A DNA stretch of 50,446 nt from Candidatus Woesearchaeota archaeon (GCA_021734865.1 JAIPIC010000006.1:1-50446), one strand, 5' to 3'. Shown: positions 8,002 through 16,699, numbered from the stretch's first letter. The notes: a model not told the origin generated them from the letters alone. Program-made: numbers and translations.

Positions 8002-8655
8002 ATGGATGACCAAACAATAAAAGAAGCTATAGCAAAAATTAAATCAGATAGCAAGAAAAGAAATTTTACTCAGTCATACGACTTAATTCTAAATCTTAAG
8101 GATATTGATATCAAGAAACAGGATGGCCAGATAGATATTTATGTTAATCTTCCTCATCCAACAGGCAAAGTGATCAAAGTTTGTGGTCTCGTAGGACCAG
8201 AGATGATTGACGATGCCAAAGCAACATTCCATAGTGCAATTGTTCAGGATGATTTTGCCAATCTAGCAAAGAATAAAAAAGAAATGAAGAAAATCGCAGA
8301 GGAATGTGATTATTTTGTGGCTCAAGCTAATATAATGGGTAAGGTCGCAGGAGCTTTTGGTAGGGTACTCGGACCAAAGGGAAAAATGCCAAACCCAAAA
8401 GCAGGATGTGTTGTTCCTCCAAAAACTAATCTTAATATTTTGCAAGAAAAACTTGGCAAGATGGTACATGTTAGTACAAAAAAAGAAGCTATCATTAAGA
8501 TTGGTGTAGGAAAGGAAGATTTGGATGATAAATCAATCACACAAAATATTATGCATGCTTATAATACAATTGTTCATCATCTCCCTCTGGAGAAGAACAA
8601 TCTCAAATCAGTACTTCTCAAATTAACAATGAGTAAGACTGTTAAACTGGAATAG
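8002..8655 (+). CDS. rpl1: Ribosomal protein uL1
   Basis: The 217-residue protein builds the L1 stalk of the 50S subunit, which guides deacylated tRNA out of the E site. It also acts as a translational repressor in archaea. The family signature is clear in the middle of the protein (KVAGAFGRVLGPKGKMPNPK). The frame could open earlier at TTG 7978, but the ATG at 8002 follows GGAGGT by 4 bases and gives the usual N-terminus, so it is chosen. It is the first gene of an uL1-uL10-P1 operon; its stop codon overlaps the ribosome binding site of uL10. Confidence 0.95.
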   Translation: MDDQTIKEAIAKIKSDSKKRNFTQSYDLILNLKDIDIKKQDGQIDIYVNLPHPTGKVIKVCGLVGPEMIDDAKATFHSAIVQDDFANLAKNKKEMKKIAEECDYFVAQANIMGKVAGAFGRVLGPKGKMPNPKAGCVVPPKTNLNILQEKLGKMVHVSTKKEAIIKIGVGKEDLDDKSITQNIMHAYNTIVHHLPLEKNNLKSVLLKLTMSKTVKLE

Positions 8656-8664
8656 GTGTATTCG

Positions 8665-9513
8665 ATGGCACATGTTAACGAGCAGAAAAAGAAAATCATT
8701 AAGGAATTTCAGGACCTAATTAAAAATTATCCAATCATTGGAGCAGTAAATATGCAGGGTCTTGCTACTCCTCAGGTTCAGAGGATGAGAGCAAAACTTA
8801 GAGATACTGTTGTCATAAAAATGACCAAAAGAAGGCTTCTGAATATTGCACTGGAAGGTATGGAAAAGGATAAAAAAGGGATTTCCAAGCTAAAAGATTA
8901 TCTTCAAGGTATGCCAGCAATGATATTCACAAAGGACAATCCGTTCATATTGTTCAAGACTATCCAAAAAAATAAATCGACAGCCAGAGCAAAAGCTGGT
9001 CAGATTGCACCAAGTGATATAAAAGTCAAGGCAGGTGCAACATCATTCGCTCCAGGACCTGTCATCAGTGAATTTGGATCAATTGGTTTAAAAACAGGTA
9101 TTGAAAATGGAAAGGTAGCTATCAAAGCAGATGCAGTTGTTGTCAAAGAGGGCAATGAAATATCTGCAAAAGTGGCTGAAGTCCTTGGAAAATTAGGTGT
9201 AGAACCGATGGAAATCGGGCTGGACCTTACAGCAGTCTATGAAGACGGATCGATTTTTGACAAGAACGTTCTTGCAATCGATGAAAAAGAATATTTCGAT
9301 CAAATCTCACTTGCTCATAAGTATGCTTTCAATCTTGCATTCGAAACAGATTTCCCTGTAAGGGAAGTAGTCGAACTAAAGATTGTCAAGGCAGCAAACG
9401 AGAGCATGAATCTTGCAGTCGAAGCCGGTATTTACAACCAGGATTCGGTAGAAAGGATTTTAAGCATGGCGCAGTGCCAAGCTATGGGTTTGAAGTCAAC
9501 AGTTAATGTTTAG
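8665..9513 (+). CDS. rpl10: Ribosomal stalk base protein uL10 (P0), short C-terminus
   Basis: uL10 anchors the P1/L12 dimers of the GTPase-activating stalk to 23S rRNA. This 282-residue version has the N-terminal rRNA-binding and insertion domains, and then a C-terminal spine. Remembered archaeal uL10 sequences have three L12-binding helices followed by a charged linker and the same acidic tail as P1. Here I see only two helix segments (about residues 232-252 and 254-278), and the protein stops at STVNV, without the third helix or a GLGALFG tail. The ATG at 8665 is used because AGGTG (8655-8659) precedes it; the upstream GTG at 8656 is part of that site. Confidence 0.92.
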   Translation: MAHVNEQKKKIIKEFQDLIKNYPIIGAVNMQGLATPQVQRMRAKLRDTVVIKMTKRRLLNIALEGMEKDKKGISKLKDYLQGMPAMIFTKDNPFILFKTIQKNKSTARAKAGQIAPSDIKVKAGATSFAPGPVISEFGSIGLKTGIENGKVAIKADAVVVKEGNEISAKVAEVLGKLGVEPMEIGLDLTAVYEDGSIFDKNVLAIDEKEYFDQISLAHKYAFNLAFETDFPVREVVELKIVKAANESMNLAVEAGIYNQDSVERILSMAQCQAMGLKSTVNV

Positions 9514-9526
9514 GAGGTTTTAGAAA

Positions 9527-9841
9527 ATGGAATATGTTTACGCAGCAATGTTATTGCATAAAGCTGGAAAGACAGTAGATGAAGCTTCTGTAAAAAAAGT
9601 CATGGAAGCAGCTGGAGTCGAAGTTGATGATGCTAAAGTTAAAGCTCTAATCGCAGCACTGGATGGAGTCAATATTGATGAAGCAGTGGAAAAAGCAGCT
9701 CCTGTAACAGCAGCACCTGCAGCAGCAGCGCCTGTAGCAGAAGGAAGCGCACCCGCAGCAGAAGAAGAAAAGAAGGAAGAAGAAGAAGAAGAAAAAAATG
9801 AAGAATCAGCTGCGGCTGGACTCGGAGCTTTGTTTGGATGA
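9527..9841 (+). CDS. rpl12: Acidic stalk protein P1 (archaeal L12)
   Basis: This 104-residue protein forms dimers on uL10 and recruits translation factors with its C-terminus. An N-terminal helical dimerisation domain (residues 1-60) leads to an Ala/Pro hinge, a Lys/Glu-rich stretch, and the universal ending [15 protein letters not shown] (about 9513-9518) lies 8 bases or so before the ATG. It is the last ribosomal gene of the operon, and a hairpin terminator overlaps its stop codon. Confidence 0.95.
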   Translation: MEYVYAAMLLHKAGKTVDEASVKKVMEAAGVEVDDAKVKALIAALDGVNIDEAVEKAAPVTAAPAAAAPVAEGSAPAAEEEKKEEEEEEKNEESAAAGLGALFG

Positions 9842-9869
9842 TCAGGCAATAGCCTGATTTATATTTTTT
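9841..9869 (+). terminator. Hairpin terminator or attenuator after P1
   Basis: ATCAGGC-AATA-GCCTGAT (9841-9858) forms a perfect 7-bp stem with a 4-base loop, immediately followed by TTATATTTTTT. It looks like an intrinsic terminator. Because a ribosome binding site and the coiled-coil gene begin right behind it, it may only partly stop transcription and lower expression of that gene relative to the ribosomal proteins. Confidence 0.65.
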
Positions 9870-9880
9870 AGGTGTGGTAT

Positions 9881-11008
9881 TTGCTCAGCAAACAGGAAAA
9901 AAAAGACGTTCAGGATAAACTTAGTAATGCAAGGAAAGAGATATCTGACATCCGTAAGATTCTCAATGATATCAATACTGAGAAGGAGTCCTGGTACGAG
10001 AAAAAGGAAAAGGCTCATAATGAGATTTCTACCATCCTGTCTGGCGTTCGAGAAAAAAAGAAAGAAAGAGATTCTCTGACCAAAAAGGTTAAAGAACTTA
10101 AGAATGAACGTACCACACTAAATTCTCAAATTTCTGAAAAAGTCAAGAAATTAAATGAACTCAAAAATAAAAAGAGCACCACTTCTACAAAACTCAATAT
10201 CAAAGGTAATCCTGATAAGATTATAAAAGAGGTTGAAGCTCTGGAACTTAAGATCGAAACAGAAGTGATTTCTTTTGAGCAAGAAAAGAAACTGATGAAA
10301 GTCATTAAGGAAAAGAAAAAACAGCTTGATCAATCTAAGGATATCATTGACATTGTAAAGGATATTCGAGAATTAAGTAAGGATATCAGGGATCTTCGTA
10401 AGAAAGCTGAGCTAATTCATAAAAGCATCAAGCAGACTGCTGGTGAATCTCAAGTAATTCATGAGGACATCATTTCCCGTCTAAAAAAAGTAGACGAACT
10501 TCGTGAGAAGGAAGAAGAGGCTTATAAACAGTTTTTCGAGTTCAAGAAGCAGTTTGTTGAGAAGAATGAAGAACTCAAGTCAAGGCTTCCGAGCATGAAT
10601 GAACTGAGCCAGATTATGAAGGAAGATAAAAAAGAACATATTGCTGAGAAACAGGAAACTGAGCGAAAGACCATAAACCAACTTAAGGAAGAAGTCGACG
10701 ATAAGATCAAGAAAGGCAAAGTCTTGACAACAGAGGATCTCTTGGTTTATCAGAGAACAAATATGGAAAACGACGCTAAAAACATGAAAGATAAAGCAGA
10801 AGCTTCAGAAAAAAAGAAAAAAGATAGTACAGACGAGAAATTTGATAAAGAAGATAAGAAGAAAGTTAAAAAAGAAGCTAAAAAGACAGTTCCAAAGAAG
10901 CCTGATAAAGAAGATAAAGAAAAGGACAACGAAGATACAAAAAGCAGTCCTACTGAAGAAATAACTTCAGAAAAAGATACAGCCCGAACTAAAAAAGTTG
11001 AAGAATAA
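9881..11008 (+). CDS. Bfr1/COG1340-like coiled-coil protein
   Basis: This protein of about 375 residues is almost entirely heptad-like coiled coil (Lys/Glu/Leu-rich to about residue 270). A segment KIKKGKVLTTEDLLVYQ around residue 285 is typical of the archaeal COG1340 family, distant relatives of yeast Bfr1, a ribosome- and mRNA-associated protein. After it comes a Lys/Asp/Ser-rich disordered tail. Its place directly behind the ribosomal stalk operon fits a ribosome-linked role, but the function is not established. The start is uncertain: GTG at 9872 and TTG at 9881 are both in frame. TTG 9881 is preferred because GGTG (9871-9874) would then be the ribosome binding site at normal spacing. 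Confidence 0.75.
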   Translation: MLSKQEKKDVQDKLSNARKEISDIRKILNDINTEKESWYEKKEKAHNEISTILSGVREKKKERDSLTKKVKELKNERTTLNSQISEKVKKLNELKNKKSTTSTKLNIKGNPDKIIKEVEALELKIETEVISFEQEKKLMKVIKEKKKQLDQSKDIIDIVKDIRELSKDIRDLRKKAELIHKSIKQTAGESQVIHEDIISRLKKVDELREKEEEAYKQFFEFKKQFVEKNEELKSRLPSMNELSQIMKEDKKEHIAEKQETERKTINQLKEEVDDKIKKGKVLTTEDLLVYQRTNMENDAKNMKDKAEASEKKKKDSTDEKFDKEDKKKVKKEAKKTVPKKPDKEDKEKDNEDTKSSPTEEITSEKDTARTKKVEE

Positions 11009-11160
11009 AGATAATCTTTTTCTCTTAATGCGCAAAAGATAAACAACTGCATACAAGCCGTAAACAAGGTACCACTATCGATTTTTGCTCTGCTATCTGA
11101 TTTATATTTTTAGCTTATCATATTTCTAACAAAAACAGATAATAATTAGAGAATTAAAAA

Positions 11161-11436
11161 TTAACCCAAAGCTCGTCGCACATCAACTACATCAACTGAA
11201 TTAACAACGCTTATCTCTGCGATTTCAGCTTCCAGATCATCAGTTGAACCGATTTCTTCATCCATAATGAGGGTTAGCATCATTGCTTTAAGGCCGAAAG
11301 CTATTTCCTGTAATTCTATCTTTTGGACTTTCCCGCCAAAATTCTCGACCAGAATTCCAATTTTTCCTTCAACTTCCTTCAGATCAACATCAGGAGATGT
11401 CGGCATTACTTTAAGTGTCAAATATACATCAGCCAT
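11161..11436 (-). CDS. ef1b: Translation elongation factor aEF-1beta
   Basis: aEF-1beta is the nucleotide exchange factor that recharges EF-1A with GTP. The 91-residue product begins MADVYLTLKVMPTSPDVDL and ends DVVDVRRALG, matching the single small ferredoxin-like domain of archaeal members. The frame extends upstream to 11463, but ATG 11436 gives the family N-terminus and follows GAGGTGG at good spacing. It lies 10 bp behind the zinc-ribbon gene, with which it is commonly paired in archaea. Confidence 0.93.
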   Translation of the reverse strand: MADVYLTLKVMPTSPDVDLKEVEGKIGILVENFGGKVQKIELQEIAFGLKAMMLTLIMDEEIGSTDDLEAEIAEISVVNSVDVVDVRRALG

Positions 11437-11446
11437 CAATTCCACC

Positions 11447-11608
11447 TCAATTTGGACCTTCAAAACCGCATTCTGGACATTTGTACAGTGCTGCGATCTT
11501 TTTACAGGATTTACACCTGACTATTTCAGACTTACCACAATTAGGACAATCGAACTTGGTTACTCCTTGTTCGTTTTCCACGCTTTTTTTACATGATATA
11601 CAATTCAT
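11447..11608 (-). CDS. Small double zinc-ribbon protein (HVO_2753 type)
   Basis: This 53-residue protein has four CxxC pairs: C3-C6, C21-C24, C32-C35 and C44-C47, enough for two zinc sites. It starts MNCISCKKSVENEQ and ends CPECGFEGPN. Short zinc-ribbon proteins of this kind are encoded next to aEF-1beta in many archaea; HVO_2753 of Haloferax is the studied example. The exact role is unknown. Its stop codon TGA overlaps the ribosome binding site of aEF-1beta, so the two form an operon. A TATA-like ATATTTAAAAG lies near 11652-11662 on the minus strand, about 45 bp upstream. Confidence 0.88.
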   Translation of the reverse strand: MNCISCKKSVENEQGVTKFDCPNCGKSEIVRCKSCKKIAALYKCPECGFEGPN

Positions 11609-11761
11609 AATCCATCACATTTCAATTTATATTGCTGAGAATTAGTCTTGCCTTTTAAATATTGCCATTGTGTCCACCTCTGGCAGACAAATATGTCACT
11701 ATTGTGGAGTTCTAATAAATCTTTTTAAAATCAAGACCTTATGTTTCTCATTGGGGGTTTA

Positions 11762-14041
11762 ATGGTAAAGAAAAAATCTAAAAGCAGGTCTGTCCCTAGA
11801 CCACCTAAGAATTCTGAGACTCATACGTTTCTTTATTATGAAAAAATTAAGGATTATGAAGATAATCTAAGAAAAAGGGAGAAAGATGTGCACTCAAAAG
11901 AAAGAATGTTACTATCTGAAGAGAAAAAACTTGAAAAAAAGAAGAACTCCATCTTTCAATTGAAAGAAAAAACCGATTCTTTACATGAATTAACAGAAAG
12001 AAGAGATAAAAAGATTGCTTTATATGAAAAATCCCTTGCTTCTAAGGATAAAGCACGACTTCTTGAGTTATCAAATCTAAAAGAAAAAGAGAATGAACTC
12101 AAAGAGCAGAAGCAAAAGCTCGGAAGAGAGATAGATGAATATCATAACAAGTTAGGAGATGTCATTTCAAGAGAAAAAGAACTCAAAAAAGAACAGAAAA
12201 CTCTTGAAGAGCAGAAACGGGCTGTGATAGACCATGAAAAAACTCTGACCGAAAAGGAAGCAGCAGTTGAAAAACATAGGAAGAAGGTAGATTCTGAACT
12301 GGCAGTTGTATTGGAAAAGGAAAAGATGCTTGACAATACAGTGAAGAAATATGAAAAAGAGCTTGCGGAGATAAGAAAACGCGAGAAGATTTTTGAAGAA
12401 GAGGAAAAAAAGCTATTGGACAAGGCTAAGGTTATATTAAAGAAGAATGAAATTCTTGAGGAAAGAAAATCCCAGATAATTAAGAAGGCAAATGAGATAG
12501 CCAAGCAAGAACGTGTATTAGAAAAGAAAAATAGTGATCTTGACAATCTTAAAGCAGAATTGCAAATGGAAATTGCAAAGTATAAGGAGCATCAGGAGCA
12601 CGCCGATAAATCCAAAAAATTATATCAAAATAAGAAAGAGCAGCTCAAGGAAGAGGAAAAAAGGATTGAATTTGAGAAATCAAAGGTTGAGCCCAAGCTG
12701 GAAATGCTTGAGATAAAGGCACATGCTCTTAGAGATAAAGAAAATATTTTATCCAAGAAAGAAACAGATCTTCTTAAGAAATCTGCTAAATTAATTAAGG
12801 ATTCTGAGAAGTGTGAAACACAAACTAGAAAAGTTAACGAGAAGGAAAATAAATTATTAGAACTTGAGAACGATCTGAAAAAGCAGCAGACTAACTTAGC
12901 TGAGATGAAATCAAACCATGATAAGGATGTTGCCCAGCTTCAGAATAATATCGATATTTGGACAGAGACCAAAAAGAAAGCCGATGCTGACCTAAAGCAG
13001 CTCAAGAACGATAAGAAAACTTTAGAAGAAGAAAATAGGAAGCGTCTTATTGATCTTAAGAAAACTGAAAAAGCCATATCCGACCACGAAAAGAAGGTTG
13101 ATGCCGAATTAAAGGATCTGCAGAAAGAGAAAAATGAGCTTTCTAAACGTGAGGAAAAAGTGACATCGGATGGAATACTTGTCCAGTCAAAGCTTAAAGA
13201 CATAAATGAAACAGAAAAAAATCTAATTGAGAGAGAAGAACAAATCAAGTCTCTTGAGAAAGAACTCCAAGCAAGAACTAATGAACTTGACAAGAAAGAA
13301 GCAAACTTGGTTAAGAACGAAGAAAAGCTTGAAAAAGACCGGGCCTTCCTGACTGAGATAGAAGATGAGATAAAAGCAGAATCTAAGATTCTTCAGAAAA
13401 AGATGTTCGCACATCGAGAGAAGGAGGATGAACTTAAGATAATGGATCAAAAGCTTTTGCATATGAAAAAGCAAGCTGAATCATATCAGAAGGAGTATGA
13501 GAGATTAAAAGCAGATTATGATAAGATTATGGATAATATCAAGTCAAAGAATAGCGAATTGAAAGATTTTGATAGGAAAAAAGCTGAGCTTGAGAAAATT
13601 ATAAGTAATCTGGAATCAGATGCTGCCAAGCAAAGGGAGCACACAAATAAGTATAATGATGCGGTAAATAAACTAAAGGAAACTATAACTCAGTTAAAAC
13701 AAGATGAAGCAAGATCTTCAAAAAAGCTTGATGTGGTAATGAACCAGCTTAAGATTGCTGAGATCAAGCGTAATGAAAACCTTCAGATTGCACAGAGATA
13801 TAAGGACGAAATTGCAAGAGCAAAGAAAGAGCTTGACAATTTTACGAATGTTAAAAAATTCTTCAACACAGAGATTAAAAAAGCAAAGGCAGCCCTAAAA
13901 AAGAAAGATGCCAAGACAGCCGGTTCAATATATAAATCTTTAAAAAATCAGTATGCAAAGACTGATGGTCCTCAAAAAGAGAAAATGCACATCCATATGG
14001 ATCTGTTAAGGCTTTACGAGGAGATCAAATCATTGAAGTGA
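11762..14041 (+). CDS. Large coiled-coil protein, 759 residues, function unknown
   Basis: I do not recognise a named family. After a basic N-terminus (MVKKKSKSRSVPRPP), about 650 residues are continuous coiled coil rich in Lys, Glu and Leu, with repeated EKEN, KREE and LEKKE patterns. The last 65 residues differ: they look like a small helical bundle (FFNTEIKKAKAALKKKDAKT, then MDLLRLYEEI), similar in look to helical tails of other uncharacterised archaeal proteins. There is no ATPase head, so it is not an SMC or Rad50 protein. It could be structural or a tether. ATG 11762 is preferred over 11741 because GGGGG sits just before it. Its stop overlaps the convergent rtcA stop by 12 bp. Confidence 0.7.
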   Translation: MVKKKSKSRSVPRPPKNSETHTFLYYEKIKDYEDNLRKREKDVHSKERMLLSEEKKLEKKKNSIFQLKEKTDSLHELTERRDKKIALYEKSLASKDKARLLELSNLKEKENELKEQKQKLGREIDEYHNKLGDVISREKELKKEQKTLEEQKRAVIDHEKTLTEKEAAVEKHRKKVDSELAVVLEKEKMLDNTVKKYEKELAEIRKREKIFEEEEKKLLDKAKVILKKNEILEERKSQIIKKANEIAKQERVLEKKNSDLDNLKAELQMEIAKYKEHQEHADKSKKLYQNKKEQLKEEEKRIEFEKSKVEPKLEMLEIKAHALRDKENILSKKETDLLKKSAKLIKDSEKCETQTRKVNEKENKLLELENDLKKQQTNLAEMKSNHDKDVAQLQNNIDIWTETKKKADADLKQLKNDKKTLEEENRKRLIDLKKTEKAISDHEKKVDAELKDLQKEKNELSKREEKVTSDGILVQSKLKDINETEKNLIEREEQIKSLEKELQARTNELDKKEANLVKNEEKLEKDRAFLTEIEDEIKAESKILQKKMFAHREKEDELKIMDQKLLHMKKQAESYQKEYERLKADYDKIMDNIKSKNSELKDFDRKKAELEKIISNLESDAAKQREHTNKYNDAVNKLKETITQLKQDEARSSKKLDVVMNQLKIAEIKRNENLQIAQRYKDEIARAKKELDNFTNVKKFFNTEIKKAKAALKKKDAKTAGSIYKSLKNQYAKTDGPQKEKMHIHMDLLRLYEEIKSLK

Positions 14042-15049
14042 TTCAATCGTTGAGATCATATTGTCATTTACATTGAATTCTATATCAATAAACTTTTTGC
14101 AGGTATCTATATTCGTCTCAATGTGTTTGGTCATATTTGTAGTCTTAATTTTACTGCCAGGCGCAAGAGCCATGTATGGGATAAGCATATCTGCAAGATG
14201 GGGATCAATCGGTACTTTCGATTTAATAAGTTCTTTGAGTCTATTAGATGCTTTCTCTGCCACTCTCTCAGATGAGACACCCTTTTCACCCAATTCATCA
14301 ACTCCAAGAGCCCAAACATTCTCATCGTCATGTGTCAATAATGCCCAAATACATATCACACTTCCAGGTGACTTGGTCTCTGAACTTTGACAGCTAATAT
14401 TTACAAATTGGCAGATCTCTCTACATAGCAATTCAGCCATACTTTTTTGGCGTTCTGCGACAGTTTGCAGGGAGAGACTACTGTGTGAGATGCCCTGTAT
14501 AGATACAAGTTTTCCAAATATGGAAAGATCAAATGGCTTAAATGCCAGTCCATTAGGCCGGACTGTCAATTTGACCTGGCCATCCCCTTTTGGATAATAA
14601 CCTCTTCTTATCACATTCAAATCTGTGTCGATATTCAATGTTCTTATGAACACATTCTTCAAGTAATCGATACAAGGAGCAAATTTGACATCTGTCCCCC
14701 CTGTGATAGTTAAAGAAAACTGCTTTCCTAAAGCTATTGTAGCTGGTAGAATGCTTTGCAATAATAGTGGAATCGATCCTGCTGTGCCTATATCCCATTC
14801 AAAATTTCTTTTAGTAATCAATCCGGGTATAAATTCAAGTTCTGTTGAGCCAAGTTCATTGCCAAATGCTCTACTCTTAGAAATATTGAGGAGTATATCT
14901 ATACACGACTTGTGCTGGGGTCGTAATCCAGGTTTTGGCCTTTTGGATCGTATATTTATCATACGGAAGGGTATATTCTTGACCATTGACAGAGATAAAG
15001 CTGTACGAAGTATCTGTCCCCCTCCATTTGAACCGTCGATTTCGATCAT
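14030..15049 (-). CDS. rtcA: RNA 3'-terminal phosphate cyclase
   Basis: RtcA uses ATP to convert RNA 3'-phosphates to 2',3'-cyclic phosphates through a covalent His-AMP intermediate. The 339-residue protein starts with the family signature MIEIDGSNGGGQILRTAL. It has GGTDVKFAPCIDYL in the middle and HLADMLIPYMALAPG near residue 288, which carries the catalytic His. The length is normal. RtcA acts in RNA repair or processing; with so many tRNA introns in this genome, RNA ends are likely to matter, though RtcA is not itself the splicing ligase. The 3' end overlaps the convergent coiled-coil gene. Confidence 0.95.
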   Translation of the reverse strand: MIEIDGSNGGGQILRTALSLSMVKNIPFRMINIRSKRPKPGLRPQHKSCIDILLNISKSRAFGNELGSTELEFIPGLITKRNFEWDIGTAGSIPLLLQSILPATIALGKQFSLTITGGTDVKFAPCIDYLKNVFIRTLNIDTDLNVIRRGYYPKGDGQVKLTVRPNGLAFKPFDLSIFGKLVSIQGISHSSLSLQTVAERQKSMAELLCREICQFVNISCQSSETKSPGSVICIWALLTHDDENVWALGVDELGEKGVSSERVAEKASNRLKELIKSKVPIDPHLADMLIPYMALAPGSKIKTTNMTKHIETNIDTCKKFIDIEFNVNDNMISTIESLQ

Positions 15050-15159
15050 TTTTGATTAATATAGCTGTATATACAACCAAATTTGGCCAAGCATATAATC
15101 AATGAGTTATTTTATACAATGTTATATGACAAAGAATTATATAGTTTTAGTTATTAAAA

Positions 15160-15723
15160 ATGCATATGTTGAAGCTTAATATTCGCAGGAAGCTTTTTCA
15201 CTTGATTTTTGGCCTTATTATAATCGTATTGCTGATATTTGGACTAATTGACAGATATATCTTGTTGATATTATTGTTTTTAGGAGTTCTGCTATCACAG
15301 TTCATCCATAGAATCCCTGTACTGCATAAAATCTTGCAACACTATGAAAGACCAAAAGACCTAATAACAATGCCAGGTAAGGGTGCTGTGGCTCTTGTAG
15401 CAGGTATTGTAATAACATTATTCATATTTCCTAAGGATATTGCTCTTGCTGCGATTTGTGTGCTTGTGATAGGCGACACTTTTAGTGCGATTGTTGGCCT
15501 AAAGATTGGCAGAATCCGGTATCCTTATAGTCAAAAAACCATTGAAGGTTCTATTGCCGGTTTTATCGTGTCTATGTTGGCATGTTTATTGATATTGACG
15601 CCAATGCAGGCTGTTGGATGTGCTTTTTTTGGTATGCTGGCTGAGTCTTTTGATATCTTAGAGGATAATATATCCATACCTATTGCAGCTGGTATTACAG
15701 CATTCTTTTTGGGAATGTTTTGA
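15160..15723 (+). CDS. CTP-dependent dolichol/polyprenol kinase-like membrane protein
   Basis: The 187-residue protein has about six membrane helices. It carries the SEC59/DGK1/VTE5 family pattern: an early RRKLFHLIFG motif (about residues 8-17) and a central GDTFSAIVGLKIG segment followed by KTIEGSIAGF (near 107-133). Family members transfer phosphate from CTP to dolichol, phytol or diacylglycerol. In an archaeon the likely substrate is a dolichol-type lipid carrier for glycosylation, which is an inference. AATTATATA about 26 bp before ATG 15160 suggests a leaderless start; ATG 15166 is an alternative. Confidence 0.78.
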   Translation: MHMLKLNIRRKLFHLIFGLIIIVLLIFGLIDRYILLILLFLGVLLSQFIHRIPVLHKILQHYERPKDLITMPGKGAVALVAGIVITLFIFPKDIALAAICVLVIGDTFSAIVGLKIGRIRYPYSQKTIEGSIAGFIVSMLACLLILTPMQAVGCAFFGMLAESFDILEDNISIPIAAGITAFFLGMF

Positions 15724-15811
15724 AGGAGTTTATTATTTTAAACACCCAAATATTGATATCATTATAAGGTCACAGTTACCTGTTACTACTAAATGATGCA
15801 AAAAAAGCGAA

Positions 15812-15956
15812 ATATTTATATATGTGGATATCTATTCCCACTACCAGATAGTATCAGAAGTTAGTATTATGCAATATCATATGCACTCTCACTTCATGAT
15901 CACCTCTTTTTTCCCGGCAAGAATCTCATTTCGGTGGGATTCTTGCAGGGTTTTAC
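15812..15956 (+). ncRNA. Candidate small RNA with strong UUCG hairpin
   Basis: The 342-bp gap between two genes is not empty. ATTTATATATG (15812-15822) is a good TATA box, predicting a start near 15842. The transcript would end in an unusually strong hairpin: a 13-bp stem, 15917-15929 with 15934-15946, closed by a TTCG tetraloop. It is extended by CCC (15913-15915) pairing with GGG (15948-15950) across one mismatch, and followed by TTTTACTTTT. That gives an RNA of roughly 110 nt. No open frame of note lies inside. The hairpin is certain from sequence; the RNA gene is inferred. It could instead be only a terminator. Confidence 0.45.
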
Positions 15957-16066
15957 TTTTATAGATTTCAGAAGGTAGATAAGTAAAATAATATCAAAAC
16001 CCAGAATAATTAGGTTTATTAAATAAAGTACAGATTAGAATGATGGGTTTTAATACATAAAAAGGA

Positions 16067-16699
16067 TTATTCAATCCTTTCAACCTTTTCAAAGGAAACA
16101 ACATAAAGCTGTGGTTTTCCCATTTCTCTTTCGGGTTTCCGAGGGTTATAAGAAACATTTTTCTTTGCTTCTGCTCGCGCTTTATTAAAATTGTAAAAAT
16201 TACCCTCCATACAAAACCCAACAATAGGCGCATAATCATGCCCTGTATAAATAGATGTACCCTTTAGGGATTCATCGATGTGTGTTTCTTTTGGAATTGA
16301 ACTTCCTCTTTGCATAACAGTATTCATTGGTGTATCAGACCAAATATTAGCTCCAGGAATATTGGTCAACCATAACAAATTAATATTATCTTTTGTTCTT
16401 TGTGCAATATTGATAAAATACTCAGAATTATTTAATACTGGTATATTTCTGTACTCCATTCCAACTTGTAAATTATTAAATACATCATCTAATGAACGAA
16501 TTGATCTTTCTACTTCCTGAGCAGCAGAACCATTGCCATTACACTGTATTTGTCCCATAACCAATCCGATATGGTCTTTTCCAAAGAAGGCTTTTTCCGC
16601 CCATCCTAATGATTGTTCTCCTCCAACCCTACTATCAGTAGCTAAAACATAACCCCGATCATCTTTCTCAAAAAAACTAACTATTGAATGTATTGTCAT
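16067..16699 (-). CDS. Divergent proteasome-fold Ntn hydrolase with Thr at position 2
   Basis: This 210-residue protein starts M-T-IHSIVSF and continues GYVLATDSRVGG. It resembles the start of proteasome beta subunits, where Thr1 is the nucleophile and an Asp-x-Arg element follows strand 2. Counting from Thr2 as 1, the Asp of ATDSR is at 21 and a Lys in WAEK at 35; the proteasome uses Asp17 and Lys33, so a four-residue longer hairpin would align the first, and the Lys is close. No propeptide is present: removal of Met would expose Thr. The start is supported by a TATA box (about 16724-16733) placed for a leaderless ATG at 16699. It is not a normal psmB, which is at 32800-33408. Substrate and partners are unknown. 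Confidence 0.6.
   Translation of the reverse strand: MTIHSIVSFFEKDDRGYVLATDSRVGGEQSLGWAEKAFFGKDHIGLVMGQIQCNGNGSAAQEVERSIRSLDDVFNNLQVGMEYRNIPVLNNSEYFINIAQRTKDNINLLWLTNIPGANIWSDTPMNTVMQRGSSIPKETHIDESLKGTSIYTGHDYAPIVGFCMEGNFYNFNKARAEAKKNVSYNPRKPEREMGKPQLYVVSFEKVERIE

Noticed and set aside
9538-9849. Minus-strand open frame opposite the P1 gene, rich in Ala and Ser
   Set aside because: It is the complement of the P1 Ala/Glu-rich hinge; P1 is certain on the plus strand.
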